Shown here one piece after another: positions 48,490 to 58,572 of a DNA stretch of 64,000 nt. The notes below the pieces were generated by a model that had not been told where the DNA came from, made no database searches, and was given only the letters and a program-made list of their open reading frames with translations. The position numbers and the translations under genes are program-made. Within the stretch, counting starts at the first letter, position 1, and every line of letters begins with the position of its first letter. The stretch spans positions 62,001 to 126,000 of the forward strand of contig NZ_CADFDU010000013.1 in the NCBI RefSeq assembly GCF_902833045.1, given 5' to 3'. This stretch comes from Burkholderia sp. BCC0322. GTDB taxonomy: Bacteria > Pseudomonadota > Gammaproteobacteria > Burkholderiales > Burkholderiaceae.

Positions 48490-49543
48490 CGGCCTGCACC
48501 GCCTCGCGCGCGTTGCGGCTTCGTTGAGCGTCGGCGCCGCGGCGCTCGCCGCGGGGTTCGCCCATGCGACCGACGCCGGCGCGCCCGCTGCCACCGCCGC
48601 GGGTTCCGCGCCGGCCGCTGCGCCGGCTTCGCCGCCGGCGACTTCGGCTCCCGCCGCCCCCGCCCAGCCGGCTGCCGCCGCCGAGCCTGCGCAACCGACC
48701 GGCGCCGCCGCGTCGACGAAGGCTTATGCGCAGACGCCGCAGCAGGTCCGTTACGGCGACGCCATTGCCTTCCGCACGCTGATTCCGTCGCCGCTGCTCG
48801 AGCAGCTCACCGCGAACGAATACGCGCAGATCGTGCAGGCGGCCGCCGATAGCAACCGCCTGCTGCCGGCGAACCAGCCGCGCGTGAAGCGCCTGCGCGC
48901 GATCGTCGCGAAGCTCGCGCCGTATTCGGTGAAATGGAACGACCGCGTGAAGAGTTGGGCGTGGGACGTCAACGCGATTCGCTCGCGCGACATTCGCCTG
49001 ACCTGCCTGCCGGGCGGCAAGGTGCTCGTGTACGGCGGCCTGCTCGATCGCGTCCGCCTGAACGACGACGAACTCGGCGTGCTGCTCGCGCACGGCATCG
49101 CGCATGCGCTGCGCGAACACGCGCGCAGCAACTTCAGCGCGACCTCGCAGACGTCGCTGCGCGCGGCCGCGCTGCCGCCGCTGTTCGGCGTCGGTGAGCC
49201 GCTGCCGCAGGCACTGAACCTCGGCGAACGCCTGCAGGCGCTCCACTACAACGCGACCGACGAGACCGAAGCCGACGTGATCGGCGGCGACATCGCCGCA
49301 CGCGCGGGCTTCGACCCGCGCGCGGCGATCACGCTGTGGGACAAGCTCGCGGTCGCGACACGCGGGAACAAGGCGACCGGCTTCATCTATACGCACCCGT
49401 ACAGCAACGCCCGCCGACAGGATCTGCTGAACCGCCTGCCGGATCTCATGCCGCTATACGCGAAGGCGGTGGGCAAGCGCGTCGACGCGCTGCCCGACTA
49501 CGCGGGCATCAGCGCGCAGCGTCGCAAGGTCGTGCGGCGCTGA
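48479..49543 (+). CDS. M48-family periplasmic peptidase homologue with altered active site
   Basis: 354 residues from a GTG at 48479 inside the end of ampG. An N-terminal signal peptide (about 1-31) is followed by a 45-residue Ala/Pro-rich linker, then an M48-like domain. Where Oma1/LoiP/BepA-type enzymes have HEXXH, this protein has HGIAHALREH (about residue 205): both zinc-binding His are kept but the catalytic Glu is Gly (codon GGC). The third zinc ligand region NATDETEADVIGGDIAARAGFDPRAA is intact. It may bind zinc but hydrolyse poorly, acting as a chaperone-like or regulatory pseudoprotease (inferred). Coupling to ampG suggests an envelope role. Confidence 0.88.
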   Translation: MRSNGLHRLARVAASLSVGAAALAAGFAHATDAGAPAATAAGSAPAAAPASPPATSAPAAPAQPAAAAEPAQPTGAAASTKAYAQTPQQVRYGDAIAFRTLIPSPLLEQLTANEYAQIVQAAADSNRLLPANQPRVKRLRAIVAKLAPYSVKWNDRVKSWAWDVNAIRSRDIRLTCLPGGKVLVYGGLLDRVRLNDDELGVLLAHGIAHALREHARSNFSATSQTSLRAAALPPLFGVGEPLPQALNLGERLQALHYNATDETEADVIGGDIAARAGFDPRAAITLWDKLAVATRGNKATGFIYTHPYSNARRQDLLNRLPDLMPLYAKAVGKRVDALPDYAGISAQRRKVVRR

Positions 49544-49573
49544 GCGCCACGCACGGCCGATCGCCATGCAGCC

Positions 49574-50518
49574 CTACGCATCCACGTCCGCCGCGACCGG
49601 CCGGGCGCCGCTTTCGCGCATCCAGCGCACCTCGTCACCCGGGCTGCGGCCGAACAGCCGCTTGAATTCGCGGCTGAACTGCGACGCGCTCGCATAGCCG
49701 ACGCGCGCGGCCGCCGCGCCGGCGCCGACCCCGTCCTGCACCATCATCAGCCGCGCCTGGTGCAGCCGCGCGGCCTTCACGTACTGCATCGGCGACGTCG
49801 CCGTCACGTGCTTGAACTGCGCATGGAACACCGCGAGGCTCATCCCGGCCTCGCGCGCGAGCGTCTCGACGTCGAGATCGGCCTTCAGATCCGCGTGGAT
49901 GCGCCGCAGAGCCTTCGCGATGCGGCCGAAGTGATGTCGCTGCACGAGCGCCGCGCGGATCGCGTCGCCCCGCTCGCCCGTCAGCACCCGATACGCGATC
50001 TCGCGCATGATCGCGGGGCCCAGCACGCGCGTGTCGTGCGGCGACGCGAGCGCTTCGAGCAGCCGCACGACCGCGTCGGCCAGCGGCGCGTCGAGCGGCG
50101 TCGAATCCACGCCGACCGGTTCGCTGACGGCCGCACCGAGCGTCTCGTCGAGCAGGATCGCGAGCTCGGCGATCACGGCGAGATCGACGCGGATCGAGAT
50201 CGCGAGAAACGGTTCGTCCTGGCTCGCGAAAGTCTCGCATTCGAACGGCAGCGGCACCGACAGCACGAGATACTGCCGCGCGTCGTACACGAACGAGCGC
50301 TCGCCAAGATAGCCGAGCTTGCGCCCCTGGCACACGACGACGATGCTCGGTTCGTACAACACCGGCATGCGCGGCCCCGGACGGCTCACGCGGATGAAGC
50401 GCACGCCGTCGAGCGCCGCGAACGTTTCGCCCTCGTTCGGCGCGAGGCGCGTATGCAGCTCGACCATGCGGCGCTGCACGCGGTCGCCCATGTCGGCGAA
50501 AAGGGGCTCGAAGCTCAT
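49574..50518 (-). CDS. AraC-family transcriptional regulator
   Basis: 314 residues. The N-terminal AraC_N cupin-type effector domain (about 20-190) shows VLYEPSIVVVCQGRKLGYLGERSFVYDARQYLVLSVPLPFE, typical of the group that regulates adjacent oxidoreductases. The C-terminal double helix-turn-helix (about 205-300) has LDVETLAREAGMSLAVFHAQFKHVTATSPMQYVKAARLHQAR and ARVGYASASQFSREFKRLFGRSP. The start at 50518 (MSFEPLFADMGDRVQRR) fits the family. It is divergent from an alcohol dehydrogenase 227 bases away, its likely target. Confidence 0.95.
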   Translation of the reverse strand: MSFEPLFADMGDRVQRRMVELHTRLAPNEGETFAALDGVRFIRVSRPGPRMPVLYEPSIVVVCQGRKLGYLGERSFVYDARQYLVLSVPLPFECETFASQDEPFLAISIRVDLAVIAELAILLDETLGAAVSEPVGVDSTPLDAPLADAVVRLLEALASPHDTRVLGPAIMREIAYRVLTGERGDAIRAALVQRHHFGRIAKALRRIHADLKADLDVETLAREAGMSLAVFHAQFKHVTATSPMQYVKAARLHQARLMMVQDGVGAGAAAARVGYASASQFSREFKRLFGRSPGDEVRWMRESGARPVAADVDA

Positions 50519-50745
50519 CTGCGTGGTCCTGTCCGGCAAGAGAATCTGGCTCGCAATGTAGCACCTTGAACGCGTTTTGACGGCTGTTTGCACGCAGTTA
50601 GAGAGGAATAGGCAAATCTTCCAGACCTTCGTGTATTTCGCCGCGGCGCCGCGCTCCTTACGATGACGTCCTGCCTCGCCGCATCGCCACATGATGCGAC
50701 GGCAGTCTGTTTCGCCGGATGCTATCCGGACAAGGAGCCCATCGC

Positions 50746-51798
50746 ATGAGCACTACCTATGCCTACGCAGCGACCGATTCGCAGTCGCCGCTCGCCCCGT
50801 TCGAATTCCAGCGTCGTGCGCTGCGCGACCTCGACGTCCAGATCGACGTCCTCTACTGCGGCGTCTGCCACTCGGACCTGCACCAGGCCCGCAACGAATG
50901 GCGCAACACGATCTATCCGGTCGTGCCGGGCCATGAAATCGTCGGCCGCGTGACCGCGACCGGCCCGCAGGTCTCGCGCTTCAAGGTCGGCGAGCTGGTC
51001 GGTGTCGGCTGCCTCGTCGATTCGTGCCGCACCTGCCCGAGCTGCGCCGACGGCCTCGAGCAATATTGCGAGAACGGCTTCGTCGGCACCTACAACGGCC
51101 AGGACCGCGTGACGGGCGACATCACGTTCGGCGGCTATTCGACGCAGTTGGTCGTCGACGAGGCGTTCGTGCTGCGCGTGCCCGAGACGCTCGACCCGGC
51201 CGGCGCCGCGCCGCTCCTGTGCGCGGGAATCACGACCTACTCGCCGCTGCGGCAGTGGAACGTCGGCCCCGGCAAGAAGGTCGGCATCGTCGGGCTCGGC
51301 GGCCTCGGCCACATGGGCGTGAAGCTGGCGCGCGCGATGGGGGCGCACGTCGTGCTGTTCACCACGTCGCCGTCGAAGATCGAGGACGGCAAGCGTGTCG
51401 GCGCGCACGAAGTCGTGATCTCGAAGGACGAAGCGCAGATGAACGCGCACCTGAACAGCTTCGACTTCATCCTGAACACGGTCGCCGCGCAGCACGACCT
51501 GAACCCGTTCCTGAACCTGCTGAAGCGCGACGGCACGATGACGCTGGTCGGCGCGCCGGAGCACGACCATCCGTCGCCGCAGGTGTTCAACCTGATCTTC
51601 AAGCGCCGCCGCCTTGCTGGCTCGCTGATCGGCGGGATCGCGGAAACGCAGGAAATGCTCGACTTCTGCGCGGAGCACGGCATCACGTCGGATATCGAAA
51701 CGATTCCGATGCAGCAGATCAATGCGGCCTACGAGCGGATGCTGAAGAGCGACGTGAAGTACCGGTTCGTGATCGACATGGCGTCGATCAAGCATTGA
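50746..51798 (+). CDS. Zinc-dependent NAD(P) alcohol dehydrogenase (cinnamyl-alcohol/YahK type)
   Basis: 350 residues, medium-chain dehydrogenase. Catalytic zinc ligands: Cys in YCGVCHSDLH and His in VPGHEIVG, with the later Cys in LLCAGITTYSPL. The structural zinc site has four Cys (CRTCPSCADGLEQYC). The cofactor fold is VGIVGLGGLGHMGVKLARAMG; Thr/Ser after the second strand (FTTSPSK) suggests NADPH preference. Such enzymes reduce diverse aldehydes to alcohols. AAGGAG precedes the ATG. Likely controlled by the divergent AraC-type regulator; followed by a strong terminator. Confidence 0.95.
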   Translation: MSTTYAYAATDSQSPLAPFEFQRRALRDLDVQIDVLYCGVCHSDLHQARNEWRNTIYPVVPGHEIVGRVTATGPQVSRFKVGELVGVGCLVDSCRTCPSCADGLEQYCENGFVGTYNGQDRVTGDITFGGYSTQLVVDEAFVLRVPETLDPAGAAPLLCAGITTYSPLRQWNVGPGKKVGIVGLGGLGHMGVKLARAMGAHVVLFTTSPSKIEDGKRVGAHEVVISKDEAQMNAHLNSFDFILNTVAAQHDLNPFLNLLKRDGTMTLVGAPEHDHPSPQVFNLIFKRRRLAGSLIGGIAETQEMLDFCAEHGITSDIETIPMQQINAAYERMLKSDVKYRFVIDMASIKH

Positions 51799-51835
51799 GC
51801 GCGGCCGGGCGGCACGCCCGATCGCCGCCCCAAAC

Positions 51836-51872
51836 GAAACGGGCCGCATGCTCGACATGCGGCCCGTTTCTG
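51836..51872. terminator. Intrinsic bidirectional terminator
   Basis: A perfect 15-bp stem (51836-51850/51856-51870) with loop CTCGA starts 38 bases after the dehydrogenase stop, between it and the convergent xthA. GAAAC/GTTTC ends give short A and T runs on either side. Confidence 0.88.
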
Positions 51873-51924
51873 CATCCGGCGGCCGGATGATCCGACGGCT
51901 ACGCGCGCAGCGCAGCGCGGGACG

Positions 51925-52695
51925 TCACTTGTAGTCGTAGTCCACCGTCAGCGGCGCATGGTCGCTGAACTTGATGTCCTTGAAGATCGACGTGCTTTTC
52001 GCGGTGCCGGCCACGCCCGGCGTCGCGATCTGGTAGTCGATCCGCCACCCGACGTTCTTCGCATACGCCTGGCCGCGGTTGCTCCACCACGTGTACTGCT
52101 CGGGGCGCGGGTCGAGCGTGCGGAACACGTCGACATAGCCGACATCGTCGAACAGCTTCGTGAGCCACTCGCGTTCTTCCGGCAGGCAGCCCGAGTTCTT
52201 CTGGTTGCTCTTCCAGTTCTTGATGTCGATTTCCTTGTGGACGATGTTCACGTCGCCGCACAGGATCACTTCGCGCTTCTTCTTCAGCGCGGCGAGGTGC
52301 GGCATGAACTCGTCCATGAAGCGGTACTTCGCCTGCTGGCGTTCTTCACCGCTCGAGCCGGACGGCACGTACACCGACACGACCGACAGCTTGCCGTAGC
52401 GCGCCTCGACGTAGCGACCTTCGGCATCGAATTCGCTGCTGCCGAAGCCGATGATCACGTCATCGGGCTCGCGGCGGCTGTACACACCCGCGCCGCTGTA
52501 GCCCTTCTTCTCGGCGTGGTGGAAATAACTCTTGAAGCCGTGCGGCTCGACGAATTCGGCCGGCAGGTCGTCGGCCGAGACCTTGATTTCCTGCACGCAC
52601 ACGCAATCGGCGTTCTGTTCGCCGAGCCATTCGAAGAAGCCCTTCTTCGCGGCGGAGCGGATGCCGTTCAGGTTGGCGGTAATCACTCGCATCAT
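51925..52695 (-). CDS. xthA: Exodeoxyribonuclease III (XthA family)
   Basis: 256 residues. AP endonuclease and 3'-5' exonuclease of base excision repair. Catalytic segments of the EEP fold are visible: ITANLNGIRSA (Asn), VCVQEIKV (metal-binding Glu), ILCGDVNIVHKEIDIKNWKSN (Asp/Asn), WRIDYQIAT (Asp) and SDHAPLTVDY (Asp-His). The first two codons are ATG ATG, so the start could be 52695 or 52692. It lies 39 bases after the ppk2 start on the same strand. Confidence 0.95.
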   Translation of the reverse strand: MMRVITANLNGIRSAAKKGFFEWLGEQNADCVCVQEIKVSADDLPAEFVEPHGFKSYFHHAEKKGYSGAGVYSRREPDDVIIGFGSSEFDAEGRYVEARYGKLSVVSVYVPSGSSGEERQQAKYRFMDEFMPHLAALKKKREVILCGDVNIVHKEIDIKNWKSNQKNSGCLPEEREWLTKLFDDVGYVDVFRTLDPRPEQYTWWSNRGQAYAKNVGWRIDYQIATPGVAGTAKSTSIFKDIKFSDHAPLTVDYDYK

Positions 52696-52734
52696 GTCGG
52701 ATTCCGTTCAGTTCGATGTTTTTCAGGGGGCAGC

Positions 52735-53574
52735 TTAGCGGATCTTCACGCCTTCGAGCTCGGGCTTCGGCGGCGGGAATTCCAGCTTCATGTCGGTCAT
52801 CGTGCGCAGCAGCAGCTCGGCGATCATCACGTTGCGGTGCGTCTTCGAGTTCGCCGGGATCACATACCACGGCGCATGCTCGTCGGACGTCGCGGCAAGC
52901 GCGTCGCGGTAGGCGGCCTGGTACGCATCCCAGTGCTTGCGCGCGTCGAGATCGGAGATGTCGAACTTCCAGTGCTTGGTCGGATCGTCGATGCGCGCCT
53001 GCAGCCGCTCGCGCTGCTCGTCCTTCGAGATGTGCAGGAAGCACTTGACGATCGTCGTGCCGTTCTCGACCAGCATCGTCTCGAAATCGCGGATCTGCCG
53101 GTAGCGGCGCTCGCACTCCTTCGCGTCGATCAGGTCGAGCACGCGCGGCACGAGCACGTCTTCATAGTGGCTGCGATTGAAGATCGCGAGCTCGCCCGCG
53201 GCCGGCACCTGCGCATGCACGCGCCACAGGAAGTCGTGCGCGGCCTCGATCGGCGTGGGCGCCTTGAACGACACGACGCGCAGGCCGAGCGGATCGACCT
53301 CGCGGAACACCGCGCGCACGGTACCGTCCTTGCCGCTGGTATCCATTCCCTGCAGCACCAGCAGCACGCGCTTCTTCTGCTGCGTGTGCAGGCGCTCCTG
53401 CTGTACGTCGAGCTCGGTCGACACGGCCGACAGCCGTGCGCGGTCGTCGTCCTTCGAACCGGACGAGAACGGCTTCGCGGCCGGGTCGAACGCATCGAGC
53501 TTGAATGCTGCGGCTTCCTTCTCGCGCGTGCTGTACGGCACGCGGAAATCGTCGAGCGACGGTTGTTTCGCCAT
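52735..53574 (-). CDS. ppk2: PPK2-family polyphosphate:nucleotide phosphotransferase
   Basis: 279 residues, one PPK2 domain. Transfers phosphate between polyphosphate and nucleotides. Walker A is LVLQGMDTSGKDGTVRAVF, Walker B region NRSHYEDVLVPRV, and the lid module includes KDEQRERLQARIDDPTKHWKFD. The length and these motifs fit the single-domain PPK2-related group that phosphorylates AMP and/or ADP; which nucleotide is used cannot be read off. GGAGGAACGA precedes the ATG. It is in tandem with xthA, 39 bases apart. Confidence 0.94.
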   Translation of the reverse strand: MAKQPSLDDFRVPYSTREKEAAAFKLDAFDPAAKPFSSGSKDDDRARLSAVSTELDVQQERLHTQQKKRVLLVLQGMDTSGKDGTVRAVFREVDPLGLRVVSFKAPTPIEAAHDFLWRVHAQVPAAGELAIFNRSHYEDVLVPRVLDLIDAKECERRYRQIRDFETMLVENGTTIVKCFLHISKDEQRERLQARIDDPTKHWKFDISDLDARKHWDAYQAAYRDALAATSDEHAPWYVIPANSKTHRNVMIAELLLRTMTDMKLEFPPPKPELEGVKIR

Positions 53575-53626
53575 TCGTTCCTCCGTTGGACGCTAGGGTG
53601 CATACGATAACGCATCCACCAAACGC

Positions 53627-53662
53627 AACGGGCCGCCCCGAACTGGTTCGGAGCGGCCCGTC
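53627..53662. terminator. Hairpin terminator after gatB
   Basis: ACGGGCCGC (53628-53636) pairs with GCGGCCCGT, extended by CCGAA/TTCGG across one mismatch, with a CTGG-type loop. It lies 31-66 bases after the gatB stop and next to the ppk2 start, so it ends the leftward gatCAB transcript. Confidence 0.75.
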
Positions 53663-53692
53663 GTCAAGCGCGGTTCAGGCGCGCGGTCATGC

Positions 53693-55168
53693 TCAGCCGA
53701 GCTTCTTCTTCAGCAGTTCGTTGACCTGCTGCGGATTGGCCTTGCCCTTGGTCGCCTTCATCGCCTGGCCGATCAGCGCGTTGAACGCCTTCTCCTTGCC
53801 CGCGCGGAATTCCTCGACCGACTTCGCGTTCGCCGCGAGCACCTCGTCGATGATCGCTTCCAGCGCGCCGGTGTCGGAGATCTGCTTCAGCCCCTTCGCG
53901 TCGATGATTCGGTCGGCCGCCCCTTCGTCGTCCGCCTTCTCGTCCCAGATCGTCGCGAAGATTTCCTTCGCGATCTTGTTCGAGATCGTGCCGTCGGCGA
54001 TGCGCTGCAGCACGAGTGCAAGCTGCGCCGCCGAAACCGGAATCGCGTCGATCTCGATGCCGTCGCGGTTCAGTTGCGACGACACGTCGCCCATCAGCCA
54101 GTTCGCGGCGATCTTCGCGTTCGCGGCGCCCGCCTTCGCGACCACGGCCTCGAAATACGCGGCCATCGCCTTGCTCGACGTCAGCACGCCCGCGTCGTAC
54201 GCGGACACGCCGTACTGCTCGACGAAGCGCTGCTGCATCGCGGCCGGCAGCTCGGGCATCCCGGACTGCACGCGCTCGATCCAGTCCTGGCCGATCACGA
54301 GCGGCATCAGGTCGGGATCGGGGAAGTAGCGGTAATCGTGCGCGTCTTCCTTGCTGCGCATCGAGCGCGTCTCGCGCTTGTCCGGATCGTAGAGGCGCGT
54401 TTCCTGCACGACTTCGCCGCCGTCCTCGATCAGCTCGATCTGGCGACGCACTTCGTAGTTGATCGCTTCCTCGAGGAACCGGAACGAGTTCAGGTTCTTG
54501 ATTTCCGCTCGCGTGCCGAACTTCTCCTGGCCGACCGGGCGCACCGACACGTTCGCGTCGCAGCGGAACGAGCCTTCCTGCATGTTGCCGTCGCAGATGC
54601 CGAGCCACACGACGAGCCCGTGCAGCGCCTTCGCGTAGGCCACGGCCTCGGCCGCGCTGCGCATTTCCGGCTCGGTGACGATCTCGAGCAGCGGCGTACC
54701 CGCGCGGTTCAGGTCGATCCCCGTCATCCCGGCGAAGTCTTCATGCAGCGACTTGCCGGCATCTTCCTCGAGGTGCGCACGGGTCAGGTTGACCGTCTTC
54801 TCGTACGCTTCCTTGCCGGCCTTTTCGTTGGCGGGCACCTGGATCGTGATCGAGCCGCCCTGCACGACCGGAATCTCGTACTGGCTGATCTGATAGCCCT
54901 TCGGCAGATCGGGGTAGAAATAATTCTTGCGCGCGAAGATGCTGCGCGGCGCGATGGTCGAGCCGATCGCGAGGCCGAAGCGGATCGCGCGTTCGACCGC
55001 GCCGCGGTTCAGCACCGGCAGCACGCCCGGCAGCGCCAGGTCGACCGGGCAGGCCTGCGTGTTCGGCTCGGCGCCGAACTGCGTCGACGCGCCCGAGAAA
55101 ATCTTCGAGACGGTCGACAGCTGCGCGTGCGTCTCGAGACCGATAACGACTTCCCATTGAGTAGTCAT
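53693..55168 (-). CDS. gatB: Asp-tRNA(Asn)/Glu-tRNA(Gln) amidotransferase subunit B
   Basis: 491 residues. Activates the mis-acylated tRNA carboxyl with ATP and transfers ammonia. The cradle domain has [25 protein letters not shown], the [15 protein letters not shown] loop and the zinc/kinase region [28 protein letters not shown] and [16 protein letters not shown]. The C-terminal helical tail (YqeY-like, about 330-491) binds tRNA. It starts four bases after the gatA stop. Presence of GatCAB implies at least one indirect route to Gln- or Asn-tRNA. Confidence 0.98.
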   Translation of the reverse strand: MTTQWEVVIGLETHAQLSTVSKIFSGASTQFGAEPNTQACPVDLALPGVLPVLNRGAVERAIRFGLAIGSTIAPRSIFARKNYFYPDLPKGYQISQYEIPVVQGGSITIQVPANEKAGKEAYEKTVNLTRAHLEEDAGKSLHEDFAGMTGIDLNRAGTPLLEIVTEPEMRSAAEAVAYAKALHGLVVWLGICDGNMQEGSFRCDANVSVRPVGQEKFGTRAEIKNLNSFRFLEEAINYEVRRQIELIEDGGEVVQETRLYDPDKRETRSMRSKEDAHDYRYFPDPDLMPLVIGQDWIERVQSGMPELPAAMQQRFVEQYGVSAYDAGVLTSSKAMAAYFEAVVAKAGAANAKIAANWLMGDVSSQLNRDGIEIDAIPVSAAQLALVLQRIADGTISNKIAKEIFATIWDEKADDEGAADRIIDAKGLKQISDTGALEAIIDEVLAANAKSVEEFRAGKEKAFNALIGQAMKATKGKANPQQVNELLKKKLG

Positions 55169-55172
55169 GTGC

Positions 55173-56663
55173 TTACACCCCTGCCGGAACTTGCTTGTGC
55201 CAGTCGGTCGCGCGCTGGAACGCGTCGGCGACCTGCAGCATCCGGGCTTCGTTGAAATAGTTGCCGATGATCTGCAGGCCGACCGGACGCTTCGCGTTCG
55301 CGCCCGCGCCGAAGCCGCACGGCACGCTCATGCCGGGCAGGCCGGCGAGGCTCACCGACAGCGTGTAGATATCCGCGAGATACATCTGCACCGGATCGTC
55401 GCCCTTCGCGCCGAGATCCCATGCGACCGTCGGCGAGGCCGGGCCCATGATCACGTCGCAGGACTTGAACGCTTCCTGGAAATCCTGCGCGATGATGCGG
55501 CGGATCTTCTGCGCCTGCAGGTAGTACGCGTCGTAGTAGCCGTGCGACAGCACGTACGCGCCGACCAGAATCCGGCGCTTCACCTCGGGGCCGAAGCCTT
55601 CCGCGCGCGACTTCTTGTACATGTCGAGCAGGTCGCCGTACTGCGCGGCGCGGTGGCCGAAGCGCACGCCGTCGAAACGCGACAGGTTCGACGACGCCTC
55701 GGCCGGCGCGATCACGTAGTACACGGGGATCGACAGTTCCGTCTTCGGCAGCGACACGGGCACGAGCGTCGCGCCGAGCGCTTCGTATGCTTTAAGCGCG
55801 GCGTCGATCGTCGCGCGCACGTCGTCGGCGAGGCCGTCGCCGAAATACTCGTTCGGCAGGCCGATGCGCAGGCCCGCGAGCGGCTTGCCCGCATCGTTGC
55901 CGGCCGCCCACGGCTGGCCGAGGTGGCGCGTGAAGTCTTCATCGTCGCGCTCGAGGCTCGTCGAGTCGCGCTCGTCGAAGCCGGCCATCGCGTTCAGCAG
56001 CAGCGCGCAGTCGGACGCGCTCTGCGCCATCGGGCCGCCCTGGTCGAGCGACGACGCGAACGCGATCATCCCGTAGCGCGACACGCGGCCGTAGGTCGGC
56101 TTGATGCCCGTCACGCCCGCGAACGACGCGGGCTGGCGGATCGAGCCGCCGGTGTCGGTGCCGGTCGCGGCCGGCGCGAGGCGCGCGGCGACCGCGGCCG
56201 AGCTGCCGCCCGAGCTGCCGCCAGGCACCGCGTTCGTGTCCCACGGGTTCTTCACCGCGCCGAACGCCGAATTCTCGTTCGACGAGCCCATCGCGAACTC
56301 GTCCATGTTGGTCTTGCCGAGCGTGACCATGCCGGCCGCCTGCAGGCGGGCGACGACGGTCGCGTCGAACGGGCTCTCATAATTCGCGAGCATCTTCGAG
56401 CCGGCGGTCGAGCGCCAGCCGCGCGTGACGAAGACATCCTTGTGCGCGATCGGCAGGCCGGTGAGCGCGCCGCCCGCGCCGCGCGCGAGCGCCGCGTCGG
56501 CGGCTTTCGCCTGCGCGAGGGTCAGATCGGCGTCGACGTGGACGAACGCGTTCAGGTCGCGCGCGGCGTCGATCCGTTTCAGGTAGAGCTGCGCGAGCTC
56601 GACGGCCGAGCATTCCTTGGCGGCGAGCGCGGCGCGCAGTTCGGTCAGGCTTTTTGCGTGCAT
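55173..56663 (-). CDS. gatA: Asp-tRNA(Asn)/Glu-tRNA(Gln) amidotransferase subunit A
   Basis: 496 residues, amidase-signature glutaminase of GatCAB. The Ser-cisSer-Lys triad is visible: Lys in [13 protein letters not shown], cis-Ser and Ser in [34 protein letters not shown]. The conserved [33 protein letters not shown] follows. It releases ammonia from glutamine and channels it to GatB. It is the middle gene of gatC-gatA-gatB, 69 bases after gatC. Confidence 0.98.
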   Translation of the reverse strand: MHAKSLTELRAALAAKECSAVELAQLYLKRIDAARDLNAFVHVDADLTLAQAKAADAALARGAGGALTGLPIAHKDVFVTRGWRSTAGSKMLANYESPFDATVVARLQAAGMVTLGKTNMDEFAMGSSNENSAFGAVKNPWDTNAVPGGSSGGSSAAVAARLAPAATGTDTGGSIRQPASFAGVTGIKPTYGRVSRYGMIAFASSLDQGGPMAQSASDCALLLNAMAGFDERDSTSLERDDEDFTRHLGQPWAAGNDAGKPLAGLRIGLPNEYFGDGLADDVRATIDAALKAYEALGATLVPVSLPKTELSIPVYYVIAPAEASSNLSRFDGVRFGHRAAQYGDLLDMYKKSRAEGFGPEVKRRILVGAYVLSHGYYDAYYLQAQKIRRIIAQDFQEAFKSCDVIMGPASPTVAWDLGAKGDDPVQMYLADIYTLSVSLAGLPGMSVPCGFGAGANAKRPVGLQIIGNYFNEARMLQVADAFQRATDWHKQVPAGV

Positions 56664-56732
56664 TGAGTGGTTTTCCTGGGAATTCTGGGTCGCGCGCGGC
56701 GCGAAGGCAGCCGCGCGCTTGTCGTCGAATGC

Positions 56733-57032
56733 TTACTCGATCACCTTCGGCACGAGATAGAGGCCGTCCTGGACGGCCGGCGCCGGACGCTGGTTGTCGT
56801 CGCGATTGACGACTTCCGTCACGGCGTCGTCGCGCAGGCGCTGCGCGACTTCCTGGATCTGTTCGATCGGGTGGGCGAGCGGTGCGATGCCGGCGGTGTC
56901 GACCGCCTGCATCTGCTCGACGAGGCCGAAGAATTCATTGAGCTGGCCGAGCATGTGCTCGGCGTCGGCGTCGGCCATTTCGAGTCGCGCCAGGTGCGCG
57001 ATGCGTTTCACATCGGTCAGGGTCAGGGCCAT
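56733..57032 (-). CDS. gatC: Asp-tRNA(Asn)/Glu-tRNA(Gln) amidotransferase subunit C
   Basis: 99 residues. Small belt-like subunit that wraps GatA and GatB. The conserved N-terminal helix [19 protein letters not shown] and the mid-segment [25 protein letters not shown], plus the C-terminal LYLVPKVIE, identify it. First gene of the leftward gatCAB operon and divergent from mreB. TATAAT on the minus strand at 57170-57175 is a likely -10. Confidence 0.97.
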
Positions 57033-57402
57033 GCGATCACCGGAAAAACAAGGCTGCGCAGCGCATCGAAAGCAGCACTGCGGCGGGGGGTTGGAGGGTG
57101 CGATCCCACCCTCAAAAATCGGGACTGAAGCGGCAAAAATACCGCCCGTTTCGATTCAAATACGGTGAAATTATAAGGTATCATTACGCGTTCGACCCAA
57201 ACCCGGCAGCCTTTTCCCGCACCGTTTCGCCCCGCCTCGGCAAGCCGTGCGTGCTTCGTGCGATCCCCGGTAGACATCACTCGCAGCTTCGTGCGCCGCG
57301 GCGGCCGCTTCCGCCACGCTTCCCGAGGCTGTTATTTTTTCCGCTGCCGCCCTCAGCGTTGCACGCCACGCAGGGCCGGCTCAGAGCGAAACAGGATTCT
57401 GA
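57033..57402. promoter_or_regulatory. Divergent gatC / mreB control region
   Basis: 370 bases without a gene. The A/T-rich core 57155-57190 has TATAAT on the minus strand (57170-57175), suited to gatC, and overlapping A/T hexamers such as TATCAT (57179-57184) usable rightward for mreB. The gatC leader carries a hairpin of GAGGGTG/CACCCTC. The mreB leader would be about 200 bases, with a T-rich patch (GTTATTTTTTCCG) at about 57330. Confidence 0.5.
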
Positions 57403-58446
<1,044 letters not shown>

Positions 58447-58572
58447 TCGTCCAGGCAGTCTTCCTGACATGACGCAACCGCGGCGTGGCCGGCTCGCTCG
58501 TTTAGAACGAACCGCCGCGCCGTTTGCGCGTCTGAGCATCATTTAACCGATCGTTCGCGCCCGGCGCCGACC

